A stretch of DNA of 64,000 bases from assembly GCA_018340805.1 (NCBI GenBank), contig JACMZG010001911.1:54582083-54646082 (forward strand), read 5' to 3'. Below, in pieces: positions 11,741 to 22,546 of this stretch. Source of the DNA: Microvelia longipes. Its lineage: Eukaryota > Arthropoda > Insecta > Hemiptera > Veliidae. The notes under the pieces are model-generated. The model was not told the origin of the DNA. It saw only the letters and a list, made by a program, of their open reading frames with translations, and did not search any database. The first letter of the stretch is position 1, and each line of letters opens with the position of its first letter. Both the position numbers and the translations under genes were made by a program.

Positions 11741-13389
11741 GTTATATTCATGTAATGTGTGAAAACTCTAACGTAAACTTCCGCAGCAATAAAATCTCAT
11801 TTTGCAGCTTTGTGACATAATCTATTTTCATACAATTTCGTTCAATTAAACTGTACTGCTTATATTTTTTCAACATCTAACTTGATTTAGGTGACAGTGG
11901 TAAAGATAAGTTCTCCTTTATACAATGAATATTATCTGGCAGTTGTTGGTAATGCAAAGCCAGATCCCTATTCCTTCTTATCCCTTACTGTTTGGTTTTT
12001 ATAACTTTATTAGTCCAAATACCCTTTTACTTTACGATTAAGGAAGCCATCAAAAGTAATTGAGTTTGAGGGTCCTTGGTCGCTTAAGAAGTTGTTTTCC
12101 ACCCCGGACACTTTTACTTTGAGTGTGCGCTGTTATGAGTTTTTGACTTTTTTTTATTTTTTACTTTTCCTTGTACAAAATAGAACGGAAAAAAATAACA
12201 GGAAGTCAAAATTCAAGATATGCAAGACAATTTTGGAAAAATCAAGACTCGAAAAAATTCTCCTCAAAAAAATATAAAATATTATAAATACACTTAAATT
12301 TGTAAATAAAATTAACTATTTCTCTTAGCCTCAAAAAAATCTAGAAACCAAACCTTAACAGTTAAACCTGCAAACGGTAAACAAATAATAATATACCTTA
12401 ACACCCAGGACCGCGTGTCCGTTTAACCTGATTGCGGGTTTTCTGTGGTTTCCCTCAATTTTACAGGCAATGCCAGGTTGATTCATCAAAAGTCAGTCCA
12501 CGTCCACAAACTGCATAGGAAACCCTTTTTGAAACTCCTGCAAACTACCTTTACAATATAAACCTATTCAAAACACCATCAAAAATATATTTAGATAACA
12601 TTAAAAAAAATAAATAAAATAATAATAAAAAAATGAAATACCCAAACCAAAAATATAAAATAATTCTTAACCCAAATAAACCCACTCACACCCAAAAAAA
12701 TTATCAAAATTCATATCACGAAAATTATAAATAAAATAAAGATGCACAATTTACCCCAAATAAATAAATAAAATATGGCTAACGGTTTACACCAAAAAAA
12801 TACTGTATACTCATGCCCATGAAGAATTTGTTAAAACAACACTTTTCCTTGTTGTTGTATTTTGTAAATTTTGTTGTTGTAGAAGTATTTTGTAAATCAG
12901 CTCTTTCAAAAACGGCAGACCTACTACGTTAAGGAAGCCTCATAGAAAGAATAAGATTTTAAAAATCAAGTTTAAAAAGCAATCATAACAAAATTTGTTT
13001 TAACCTTTATCGAATATAAAACTTAAAATTAAAATTAAAAAGTTTCTTTATGTGGACTTATAAAAAAAATATATAAAAAAAACAGATTAATTACACAAAA
13101 GTCCTATATTTTTAATATATAATAATAACTAAGTTTAAATAATAACTTAAAGTTTTATAGTTTATCATCATGTTTTAATATTTTATAAAAAAAAGCCTTT
13201 TCCAAGAGCTTGGGAAAAATAAAACTTAATTAAATTTCATGTAAAGCAGAAAGCCACTCAAATGCATTACTTTATAATATTTTGCTTTTAATAAATAAAA
13301 TAATATGACAAAGAAAATTATTAATAAAATATTTATAAAAGAAAATGAAGATAGAGATCAATGGTAGTTAACAAAAGAATAATTCTTTT
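11741..13389. other. AT-rich DNA, no gene seen
   Basis: Low-complexity A-rich tracts (12580-12790) and a short GTTGTTGTATTTTGTAAA duplication at about 12850-12900. The open frame at 12092-12277 is K/I/F-rich and looks like chance. Confidence 0.5.
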
Positions 13390-13444
13390 AATAAATAAAA
13401 TACCAATTGAAACAATTATTGTTTCAATAGGTATTTTATTTATT
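13390..13444. repeat. Compact hairpin
   Basis: Arms 13390-13415 and 13419-13444 pair over 25 of 26 positions (one A-A mismatch) around a 3-nt loop. Could be a small foldback element or a precursor-type hairpin RNA. Confidence 0.85.
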
Positions 13445-14152
13445 CTTTATTTTTAAAAAAAAAAATTTATTCATTATATAAAAATTGCTATCTTAATTAT
13501 TTTCCGATCAATCGAATGCATTTTATCTTTTATTTAGCGGATAAACTGGCTGAAAAGAAATATTTATTGTTTGTAGAATTTATGATATGGATAAGAAAAG
13601 TTTATTACCTTTTCAATGCTTCTTTATTCATAAGAGATGGGGAAGAAAATGACAAAATAGAAAAGAACTTAGTTTTAAATCCTGTGCACTAAATTACTGA
13701 ATTAATTTCCCTAAACGTTTTTTGTGAAAACGTTTAAAGGGAAAAATGTTAAAACGTTTTTTAATCAAAATATACTGTGAATACAAATGTGAAACAATCC
13801 GAGTTTTGCTATTATTTTTAAATCCTATGCTGGCTTTAAATTTCAAAGCCAGTAAATTTTCAAAAAACTGAAACTTATTGTATTGCAAGCAACTAATAAG
13901 GATTCTCATTTTAAAATAATCACAAGTTATCCCCAAACTAAAAATAAAATATGGTTCTGGTTTACTCAGTTGGAAGGCAAATTATTGTAATATTACCATG
14001 TTTACGAATTATTACTAATGTATAATATGTTTTTGACTAATAAATCATTCTCTTGTTGTAACCCGAATCAAGTGTGGTTTTATTTAATAGTTTAATATTT
14101 TAACATACACAATAGACATTTTGCATAATTTTGCCAATTCAGAACTCATATT
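13445..14152. other. AT-rich DNA with small hairpins
   Basis: Two local inverted repeats: CCCTAAACGTTTT with AAAACGTTTAAAGGG (about 13708-13742) and TGGCTTTAAATTTCAAAGCCA (about 13831-13852). No gene. Confidence 0.55.
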
Positions 14153-14430
14153 AAAAAATCGGGTACGGGATATCTCGGAACTTTTCATCATTACATCGGA
14201 TTCGCTACGCTCATCAAGCCAGCTTCGGACTCGCTTCGTTCATCCTCAGAAGTACAAGTCGTTAAATTTATACTGTATCATGTCTTCGAAATCGCTTCGC
14301 TCGTCCTCAGATAGTAAATACATTCGTTTTATTCCCAGTGGTCATTTATCCAGGCACTGACCAAGCTTGATGCTGCTTAAATTTTATAATCGTACAAAAA
14401 TAATAGATAGACTTGTTGTATTTTGACGAA
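14153..14430 (-). ncRNA. Candidate Pol III transcript of 5S-ICR repeat copy 2
   Basis: The 5S-type internal control region at 14334-14381 on minus is followed, in transcription order, by the GC-rich hairpin modules and then CCCGATTTTTT at the element end. The start is inferred as about 50 nt upstream of the 5S box A, so the right boundary is approximate. No expression evidence; inference from promoter plus terminator. Confidence 0.35.
14334..14381 (-). promoter_or_regulatory. 5S rRNA-like internal control region
   Basis: On minus: TTAAGCAGCATCAAGC (box A region) followed by CAGTGCCTGGATAAATGACC (box C region). It aligns with the 3' half of arthropod 5S rRNA but has several changes in box C. 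Confidence 0.65.
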
Positions 14431-14612
14431 ACTGAGGACACTCATTTATTACGTCAAGGGATACACTTTCACCAAATTTCAAATCAATTGGATTATTTTC
14501 CGATATTTTACAATTTTTTAAAAAACGTATACAAATCATTTGATTTTTTCGCAAACACAATACTTTTCCTATATACCTACGGTATAAATGAGGAAAAGTA
14601 AAAAGTAGAAAC

Positions 14613-15287
14613 AAACTAATGATACTTTCTTAGTTGAATACCTTTGACTAATTTATTAATTTAGGAAATAGACATACTTAAGGCAACTCGAAGACAAGTT
14701 TCTATGTGCAGGCGGTTCCTTTATTGGGTCTTAATATGTTCCATTGAAGAGTAACCTTTTTCACATAGGTATGTTGATCCAAAAGGCAATAAGTTCTGTG
14801 TGGACATGGTTGAAAATTGTGGTTATTCAGTACGTGTTTGCCACCAAAATTGTTCCAAAATTAAATTCTTGTAAACTCAATTTAATGTGGGGTCAACTCA
14901 AAATAAATTCATCTTGAGTCAACTCAAGTGAATTATCTTTATTGATTGATCGTAAATTAGTAGTTGCCAAATCATTGAATAGATCCTCCTGTGATCTATT
15001 ATCATTGAATAGGGCTCCTGAAGAACCTTTCCGCCAACCCTGGGTATGAACCACTGACCTGAGGTAGTTCAAATTCGTAATTGATCTTTAAATAATCATC
15101 TGAACCAATGATTCGTTATACTCGATATCTTCATGATCATTTTTACAGTTACTTAATTTTTTATTCTACAAGTTATATAGATAGAGTACCTACCATTAGC
15201 TCATTTTTGTCAATAACCTTTCTAATATCATTACGTATAGGTTTTCAATTAGTGGTGGACTAAGTCAAAAAGACCAGAAGAGTGTTA
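14613..15287. other. Unannotated AT-rich DNA
   Basis: A short duplication, AACTCAA with variants around 14875-14935, and GATCCTCCTGTGATC near 14982. No gene or element end recognised. Confidence 0.45.
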
Positions 15288-15333
15288 GGTCTAAAAGGAC
15301 CCAAAGCTCCTTAGCTTTGGATCCTTTTAGACC
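15288..15333. repeat. Near-perfect hairpin
   Basis: Arms of 21 nt (15288-15308 and 15313-15333) pair with one mismatch around a 4-nt loop. A second weaker hairpin, TTTGTCCAAGG with CCTTGAACAAA, follows at about 15353-15380. Confidence 0.85.
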
Positions 15334-17459
15334 AAAGTAGAGGATTTTGGTCTTTGTCCAAGGATCCCCTTGAACAAAGTAGAGGGTTCTACTTTTAATA
15401 GTGTAGTTTTATAATGATTTTAGCAAGCTCAATTTAATTTATTTAATTTTAATTTAGTATTTAAAATTAATAGGCAGTGCTCTGACCAAGTATACTAAGA
15501 GCCATTATTGGCTCTAGTCTTTGTATGGGACTCTTGCCTTATACGTCTAGCTATTATGAATAGGGGCTATAAAGATCTAAAATTTAGAATAAACTTCTTA
15601 ATTACTTATTTTTTAAAAACCAAATACCTCTTATATACCAAGAGCTCTTTTATGATGCTTTAAGGCCCTAATCAAGAATGCTTGGCCCTTTTTTCTTATG
15701 GGACCCTTAAAAATACAAGTAAAATAAATACGGACCTTAAAGAACTTAGATTCGGGTAACGATAACATTTTTTTTATATGTTTATCACAACTACAACAAG
15801 AGTGTATCTAGTGATGTTGCTGAAATTAATTTTGACCTGTAAGTCATGACAAAAGAAACAGTCAAGGGACTGCTCTTTCTGGCTTGGACAGAGTTTAGCG
15901 TGCGTACACCAGGTCTATCTTAAGAGAAAGGACATTAACAAGTTAGTCAAACAATAACCAAGTCTGTCAATGTACGCACGTTTAACGACTGTTTATGTAA
16001 TTATCTAATCTTCTAGAAGATCTCTGGGCCACTGACGTCTAAGACGGCGAGGAGGGTTATCTGGAATGATTCTTGAGGATAGGTTTTGGATTAGAGGATT
16101 GGTATGATCAAGTAGGGTGTCATGGAATTTTTATTTTTTATTTTTATTTATTTATTTATTTATTTTTTTGTTCTTTCTTTCTACGTGAAGAAAGATAACA
16201 AATTGAGAATATTTTTTAGTACTTAAATACATTTGTGTCTAGAAGATCTTTATGCCCTACTTGAGAGTATTGAGCCCCTTTCACTCTGGTGTTATGAATA
16301 TATTTCATAATTATAATGAATAAATATATGTATTTACTATGCAAATATTTTTTTTAAAATTTTCGTAGATTTTTAGTTAAGTTAATTTTTTTGCTGAGGG
16401 GTTGAAGGTGGGCTTCCAGTCCACCTGTAAGTATTGATTAAAGTATATACATAAATAAATTCAAAATTGAAAGTGAGTAATTTATAAAATTAGGGTGAGT
16501 GTAAAGATGTTGTGCGTAGTAGTAGATGGTAGTTTGTCGAGGGAGGTGGCAATCCTTTTCAGGACTCCCCCCTCCCTAAAAAACCACTTAAATTTGGAAG
16601 ACCACTAAATTATTTAATTAATCATGTCCTCTTACCAACCTCTTTTCTCACCCCCCCCCCTTTTCTCTCCACTTTACTTCATCTGTCCTGATAAATTTCC
16701 TAGTTTGATACTTTTATACTTATAAATTACCTTCGAGTTAAAAATTGTTAATATGTATTGAATATATTTTAAGTGTATTAAGTCTTCATAATTTTCACTT
16801 ATGATATAAATTACTATTACTATTATAACCTAAGTTAGTAAGAAGGTATCAAGACTTATTAAAGGCAATTTGAAACGTTGACTATTAAGGGTCTCTTCCT
16901 AAATAGTATCAACACTATTTGAAGTGAACAAGATAGACTGATTTTTTTAAAATTAAACACCACTCATGATTATAAAGTTTATCTAGTTTAAAAATTGTTC
17001 CATTGTCTTAACTCTGATTATTTAGGTACTCTAGTTTATAGAGTGTTGATTGCAGTGCCCTACTCTAGTCTTGATTGATGTAGACTAGGGCAACAACTCT
17101 TAGTATCTACGTTTAACGCCGCTACTGATTTATGACTGTGTTAAATGGTATTGATTTTATTGTAATAACTAGCTGTCCGATATTGTAAAAAATTCGGTTT
17201 TAGTTTCCGATTTCATGGTCTAAAAACATAAAATCTTTGCTGCACTAACGAATCAAATGATAACTACAGTTATCGATAACGATTGAACACTAGCAGTTGA
17301 ACGATAATTACAGTTATAAAATAACCAAAAAAGTTCTAGATTGATTGAAAGTTTAGGAATGAGTTTTATTATATCTGTCATGTCGAAAATAGCTTTACTT
17401 ATTTTATTTGCTATTTTATATTTATTTGTTTAAGCTCAATACTATATTTTTATTTACGC
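15334..17459. other. AT-rich DNA, no gene seen
   Basis: Holds a T/A-rich simple repeat (16128-16170) and a short C-run (16651-16660). No open frame of note. Confidence 0.5.
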
Positions 17460-17887
17460 CTTTTGCAATAATATACTACCGGTTGCTGAATATATGTTCT
17501 ATTATTAATTAATGGTTGATTATTTAAAATACTAATATAAATATCGGTGCATTACAATATGTTAAGCATTTTAAAATTGAAGTTTAACGTTTTTAATTAA
17601 AATTATATTAAAGTAGTCCTCGTCAACTAAATGAGATTCTTGTATTCCGCTATCCTTTTGCCATCTAAAACCGGTTTTATTAAATACCCAGCAGGTGTTT
17701 AAGTAATTATATTTGTTCTTTACGATTTTTCTTCATTAATGGATATTTATGATATATTTATAAAATAATGTTTTTTTGTTAGGGTGGTACTCCTACTTAA
17801 CACCACCAGAAACCTGCTTTCGTGTTATCAGTAGAATTACATTGTGTTTACGGTCATATGCTCCTTCTATATTAGTATTATTCTAAG
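17460..17887. mobile_element. hAT-like MITE, left-truncated copy
   Basis: Collinear with 41494-41914, sharing CGGTGCATTACAATAT, AGTAGTCCTCGTCAACTAAA and CTTTCGTGTTATCAGT. The right end, AGTATTATTCTAAG, is intact; the left terminal repeat is missing. Confidence 0.88.
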
Positions 17888-18670
17888 TGTCTACGTCATT
17901 TTGTTTGTTTTATATATTAGTATTTAAGTGTATTTATTAGGTCAAAATATAGGTAAAATATTACTTTCTCAAGTTTATATTTATTTATAGTGGAAAAGTA
18001 AGAGAAAAAATCTAATATGGTTTTTCAATAAAAAGGTTTACAAATAATTTGGTAATCCATCTTTATGGTAATAAAGCATTCATTTATTTATTTTTAAAAG
18101 ATAGTGTATAAATTTAATTAAATTTTTAATTTTATTAAAAATTTAAATTTTGATGTAAATAAAATAAACCTAAATCGCCTATCCCTCTCAGTGTAATTGA
18201 ATATCTTCAAGGAAGGACAAACGGATTAAAAACTACAAAATATTACATCGACCGACATGCAAAGATATTTAGGAGTTAAAAAGATGACCGGGGTCATAAG
18301 TAATGATAAGAGATTAGAAGTAATAGATTATACAGGTCACGCTACCTACCGGCGCAATTTTATCCTAACTCTCCGCTACACGCAACCCTTTAAGAATGTT
18401 TTATCTAAATAAGAATATGAAAGAAAATGCTTAATATTATGTTATACTTGTTGAATAGAAATTTCTTAAAGGAGGTCTAATTTATTTTTTATGTATAAAA
18501 GTATTATGTATTTAATTAATTTGCGATTGCTTTAGGGCTTGATTTATATTTTTTTATTTATGTAACTAGAGCATATGTATCGAACATTAAAAAGGGTCAA
18601 AGAACTTCAGGAAATTTGTTTTGAAATGTTAAGGAAATATTTTTAGAAAAAATTAAAAGAAAGTAATAAA
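17888..18670. other. AT-rich DNA, no gene seen
   Basis: Nothing recognised. Confidence 0.45.
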
Positions 18671-18733
18671 TTAAGGAAAAAATGCAATCGAAGAATCAGC
18701 TACCGTCGATACTTGCTGTTGGATATAAATATC

Positions 18734-18770
18734 CCTGGACCGGTTTCGACATAACGTCATCATCAGCAGG
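18734..18770 (-). ncRNA. Hammerhead-ribozyme-like core, left arm
   Basis: On minus: CCTG (stem I), CTGATGA (18766-18760), T, GAC-GTTAT-GTC (stem II), GAAAC, CG, GTC, then CAGG closing stem I. The helix III of two base pairs is the minimal form known from retroelement hammerheads. One extra T between CTGATGA and stem II departs from the canonical core. Confidence 0.55.
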
Positions 18771-18945
18771 CGGGGCAACACTCGAGCTCTCAACTAATAA
18801 AGTTAAATCAGATTCACTTTATAGACACATTCCCTTTATAAACCCTTTCCTACTTCTCCCTTATCTTCAGAGGGCTCGTCGTGTCATTGAGACTAGAAGT
18901 TAATCACTGATTTAACTTTATTAGTTGAGAGCTCGAGTGTTGCCC

Positions 18946-18984
18946 CGCTGCTGATGATGGCGTTATGCCGAAACCGGTCCAGGG
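18946..18984 (+). ncRNA. Hammerhead-ribozyme-like core, right arm
   Basis: CTGATGA (18951-18957), T, GGC-GTTAT-GCC, GAAAC, CG, GTC with predicted scission after 18979. Stem II differs from the left-arm copy at both members of one pair (A-T there, G-C here), a compensatory change. Stem I is weaker here (CTG/CAG). Confidence 0.55.
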
Positions 18985-19083
18985 ATATTTATATCCAACA
19001 GCAAGTATCGACGGTAGCTGATTCTTCGATTGCTTCTTCAACTTGCGGTAAATATAACCTTTTTAATTTTAAGGAAAAAATGC

Positions 19084-19578
19084 TTTAAAAATGGCCATGC
19101 TCTCAGCGCCATGGGATGCTTTTTAGTAGCAAAATTTGTTTTTTGCGATTTTTGAATGCCTTCAGTACCTAATCTCCGTGAAATGCTAAGTATCCTCGTT
19201 TGAGTACAATTACTGCAAGTTATAGCAAGCCATCAACATTGTACTTTAATAATTGTACCATTAGAACTGTTGTATGACTCAATATAAAGGTAAATGATTA
19301 TTTACTTAACATTGAGGTAGGGGGCTTGGGCGTAGCCAGGGGAGGGGGGGGGGGGTAGGCTAAGCGATCAGGGTTGTTCAAAAAAATTATATAAAAACTA
19401 TGGTTCAGGCAAGGAAAAGCATTTTTACTTTTCCTCACCTTCTTACAGAAGGTAAGGTATATACAGAAGGTATTTAGAGGAAAAGTATTGGTTTCACCCT
19501 AACAAACAAGAAATTGTTTAGAAATGTATACATAAATACACACACACACACACACAAATATATATATATATATATATA
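19084..19578. other. Repeat-rich spacer with G-run and microsatellite
   Basis: GGGCGTAGCCAGGGGAGG plus a G-run (19328-19356) resembles the end of a dispersed repeat whose opposite strand appears at 43955-43966 (TGGCTACGCCCA). A (CA)n-(TA)n microsatellite spans 19538-19578. Confidence 0.55.
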
Positions 19579-19693
19579 ATGCTTTGTCTAAAGAAGAAGT
19601 AATTCGCTTTCATCATCAAGTTTCAATTAAAAAATGCTTTGAAATTTCAATGTTGGCATTGATGACGCTTTTAGGTTAGCCTTGTTACTTTTC
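19579..19693 (+). repeat. Direct repeat unit 1
   Basis: About 110 bp, from GCTTTGTCTAAAG to TTAGCCTTGTTACTT. It is repeated at 19987-20100 with moderate divergence. Confidence 0.85.
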
Positions 19694-19986
19694 TTTATTA
19701 AAGTCAGTCAGCCTTTTAATAACAGTTACCTTAAACTTGGGTAATGCCTGAGAATACATGGCAAAATGTTAACTTCTCAGGTATAGTCTTAGTCATGTCT
19801 TGAGGAAGGTCGCCTTATAATCCTTCTGCATATTTTATCAACTTGTTTGCATTTTGTAACAATTAATCCTTTTATGGAAATTCTCTCATTTTCAAACAAA
19901 AATTCAAACATTTTCCTCTTTATCTCTTAGCATGAAAACTTTAGTTTAAAGAAAATGTAAATTAACGTTATTCTAACGATTGTTTA

Positions 19987-20100
19987 ACTGCTTTGTCTAA
20001 AGTGGTTCGCTTTCGTCATCAAGTTTAAATTAAACAAAATGCTTTAAAATTTCAATGTTGGATGCATTGATGACGCTCACAGGTTAGCATTGTTACTTCT
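19987..20100 (+). repeat. Direct repeat unit 2
   Basis: Partner of 19579-19693, sharing TTTCAATGTTGG and ATTGATGACGCT. The roughly 300 bp between the units has no recognised content. Confidence 0.85.
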
Positions 20101-20159
20101 TTATTTATACCGCAGGTATTTGTGAAAAGTTATTTGATTGCACTAAAAATTGAAACTGG

Positions 20160-20335
20160 ATTTCAACAGCATTATCCGTCTCAGGTGTTTTAAAGACATT
20201 TAAGTGGTTTTTACCAAGTTGTCAATCTGTATGTGTTGTGTGTCTTTTACTGTCGTGTGTTTTATAGAGAGTTGATATTTAGTACGAAAATTAATTTTAG
20301 TCCAAAGTTGTGCTATCCAGTGATCGGCTTTTTTA
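20160..20335 (+). mobile_element. 5S-ICR repeat copy 3, 5' fragment
   Basis: Contains the family's AGGTGTTTTAAAGAC and TATAGAGAGTTGATATTTAG. It stops before the 5S segment and faces copy 4 tail-to-tail. Confidence 0.8.
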
Positions 20336-20393
20336 AGTCGGGCTCTGCAGGACCCCCTCCCCTCTTTTGGCTTCATTAAATTGCCTGCAGTTC

Positions 20394-20665
20394 AAAAATC
20401 GGGTACGGGGCACCCCGAAACTTTTCCTCATCACATCACATTCGCTACACTCACTCTCCCTACTTCGGACTCGCTTCGCAAAATATACAAGTTGTTACAT
20501 TTACACTGCAGCTCGTCTTTGGACTCACTTCGTTCGTCCTCAGACAGTAAATACATTTGTTTTATTCCCAGCGGTCACCCATCCAAGCACTAACCACGCT
20601 CGATGCTGTTTAACTTTATGATTCAAAATTCATAGATTGTTGTATAAAAACGAAACTTAGTGAAC
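20394..20665 (-). ncRNA. Candidate Pol III transcript of 5S-ICR repeat copy 4
   Basis: Same logic as for copy 2: internal control region at 20567-20614, hairpin modules downstream, then GTACCCGATTTTT with T5 at 20394-20398 (minus). The 5' end is an estimate. The modules here are partly decayed (CACTTCGTTCGTCC). Confidence 0.35.
20567..20614 (-). promoter_or_regulatory. 5S rRNA-like internal control region (best-preserved)
   Basis: On minus: TTAAACAGCATCGAGCG (box A region), GGTTAGTGC (intermediate element), TTGGATGGGTGACCGCTGGG (box C). Over about 48 nt it matches arthropod 5S rRNA at most positions. The first half of 5S is absent, so only the TFIIIA-binding part is kept. Confidence 0.8.
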
Positions 20666-21480
20666 CTATTTATTAAATAAAGGTATATACTTAAATTTCA
20701 ACTCAATTGGATTATTTTCTGATTTTTTTACAATTTAAAAAAAAAACGTATATAAGTCTTTTGATAAAATTGAACTACTGCTGATAATGAGATACAACTT
20801 GGCACATATGTTAGTCATATGTTGGCACATATATGGCTACATGAGTGCATTGTTTTTTATTTTATAATTGTATTGCGTTTTATAATTTTTTGAAATTTTT
20901 ACTGTCATTATTGGGGGTTAATGACGTCAAAAATATTTTTCCAAATAGCACAAGTACAGCGGTGGACTGATTTTTGTTTTAAATTTCAACTCTCTAGCAT
21001 AAATAGACTGGGCGCTACGATAATAACAGACACATACACATACAGATTTTTTTTAATTTGATTGATTTTAACAAGATTTAACAAACCTAAGGAATTGCAT
21101 ATTATGTAAAAGATGATTGTATTATTTATTATTTTAATCATAAAGTTACCTTTTCATTTTATATTTTTTCCTTTTTGTACAAGAAAAATTATAATATCTT
21201 TAGTCTTAATTTGACCAGAAAACTTTTAAAACTTTTGTATTTTCTTTTGTACTTTTATTTTATTAATAAAGATTCCCGTAGATTTACCTGTAATCATATA
21301 GGAAGCAGGTTGTTGAAAAAAAGAAAAAAAAACATATAGACAACTTTGTGAAAGCCACTTAGGAGTTCTTAAAACACCTGAAACGAATAATTCCGGTGAC
21401 ATCCCGGGTTCAGATTTTTTTGTAAAAACGATACTTTTTCCTTATACCTACAGTATAAATGAGAAAAGGTAAACATTTAC

Positions 21481-22016
21481 CTGAACTTTTACCAACTTTG
21501 ACTTCTCCCAGTTTATGCTAAAATGTCTTTAATAATGTTAAGCATATTGTCTTTTTACAACCGCTTATTATACTATCGTTTAAGACCATACTACTGGGTT
21601 TACGACTTTTTAACCCAGGGTTAACAAGTCGTAAAGTTAAGAAACTTGCTAATGAACAGTTCAACTCTTATCCAGCTTAAAAGCTAATAAGTTAGCTTTA
21701 AAAGTATTCTGATTTATAAAAAAATAAAGTTGTCATTGCTAAAGTGTATAGGAAGGTATTAGTTCGTAGTTTAGGAAGCTTATTCGTAGGAAAGTTTAGA
21801 AGTTTATGTTTTCTTTGGCCTTATACATTTTTCCTACGAGCCTTTCTGTTTGAAACATCACACGCTTTGTTGATCAAAGGCAATTTTGATTAATTAATCA
21901 AAGCATTCATGAATACTTTTAGTAAAATTTAAAAAAATAATCATTTCTATTTTTAATACATTTTTCAAGCTTTTTTTTTATTTTTAAATATATTGTCTAA
22001 TAATATGGTTTTTTTG
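21481..22016. other. AT-rich DNA with one hairpin
   Basis: TTTACGACTT with AAGTCGTAAA forms a stem at about 21600-21640. Otherwise nothing is recognised. Confidence 0.45.
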
Positions 22017-22232
22017 TTATTTTTTATTCCCTGAAACTCTTAAGGATACAATGACCCCCGTTTCAGGGCATTTTAGCCCTTCAAGGAATCCGAATGATGA
22101 TCCACTCGACTTAAGCGGGATTTTGTTGTATGATATAGGTATGGATTTGTCCTGAGCTGCTAATTTAGCAAGTTTATTTGCCTCTTCAAAGAAGCTGGAG
22201 CCAAAATTTAAGGTAGAGTTTACCTTATCCAC
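22017..22232 (-). pseudogene. Possible LINE RNase H-domain scrap
   Basis: A 71-residue open frame with EEANKLAKLAAQDKSIPI near its middle. It resembles the end of the RNase H domain of Jockey/I-type LINEs (A-x-x-LAK-x-A ... IP), but the family's usual GNE before it is absent and no reverse transcriptase lies beside it. Could be chance. Confidence 0.25.
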
Positions 22233-22321
22233 TGTGATTGAGAATTGAATTAAGTTGGCTATATATTTATATATATTTATATATTAGATTGATATTAATT
22301 TAATCATCTTTTGATTGTAAA

Positions 22322-22359
22322 CTGAAAGCACTGCCTAGGTCTCGATCCTCGGACTTTCA
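22322..22359. repeat. Short hairpin beside the palindromes
   Basis: CTGAAAG at 22322 pairs with CTTTCAG ending at 22359-22360. It sits less than 20 bp upstream of the two perfect palindromes. Confidence 0.5.
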
Positions 22360-22377
22360 GTACAGGGAGCGACGACG

Positions 22378-22410
22378 CAACTTGATTGGACTATTAGTCC
22401 AATCAAGTTG
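22378..22410. repeat. Perfect 33-bp palindrome
   Basis: Arms of 16 bp (22378-22393 and 22395-22410) around a single T. It abuts the next palindrome with no gap. Confidence 0.95.
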
Positions 22411-22513
22411 AATAATTTGTTCCGCCCAACCATGGTTTATCCTTATTAGCATTCTGTATTATTAATACAGAATGCTAATAAGGATAAACCATGGTTGGGC
22501 GGAACAAATTATT
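22411..22513. repeat. Perfect 103-bp palindrome
   Basis: Arms 22411-22461 and 22463-22513 are exact reverse complements (51 bp) around one T. Such a cruciform is unstable, so perfect symmetry suggests recent origin or an artefact. Confidence 0.95.
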
Positions 22514-22546
22514 TTAATACAACGTCTTTTGAAAGTTGTTGTTTCT

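Larger units (their letters stand above)
14153..14612 (-). mobile_element. 5S-ICR repeat copy 2, internally deleted
   Basis: Both family ends are present but the middle is missing, giving about 460 bp. From the left: six A (terminator T6 on minus), hairpin modules ATTCGCTACGCTC and CGGACTCGCTTCG, the 5S-like segment at 14334-14381, then a jump to the far end (GCAAACACAATACTTTTCC, terminal hairpin). Confidence 0.87.
18671..19083. mobile_element. Hairpin retroelement remnant with 15-bp direct repeats (Penelope-like?)
   Basis: The 15-mer TTAAGGAAAAAATGC occurs at 18671-18685 and 19069-19083. Between them, arms 18684-18811 and 18907-19033 form an inverted repeat of about 127 bp with three differences and a spacer of about 95 bp. 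The arms are more GC-rich than the surroundings. A long, irregular target duplication and inverted terminal repeats carrying hammerhead-like motifs are features known for Penelope-like elements. The 73-residue frame at 18682-18903 runs through the arm and is probably chance. Confidence 0.75.
20390..21480 (-). mobile_element. 5S-ICR repeat copy 4, with internal insertion
   Basis: The best-ended copy. It starts with five A and GGGTACGGGGCACCCC (terminal hairpin), then hairpin modules, the 5S segment at 20567-20614, and the AACTCAATTGGATTATTTTC and ACTCTCTAGCATAAATAG modules. About 280 bp of foreign AT-rich DNA interrupts it at 21050-21333. It resumes at ACAACTTTGTGAAAGCCAC and ends with the TATACCTACAGTATAAATGA hairpin. 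Confidence 0.87.
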
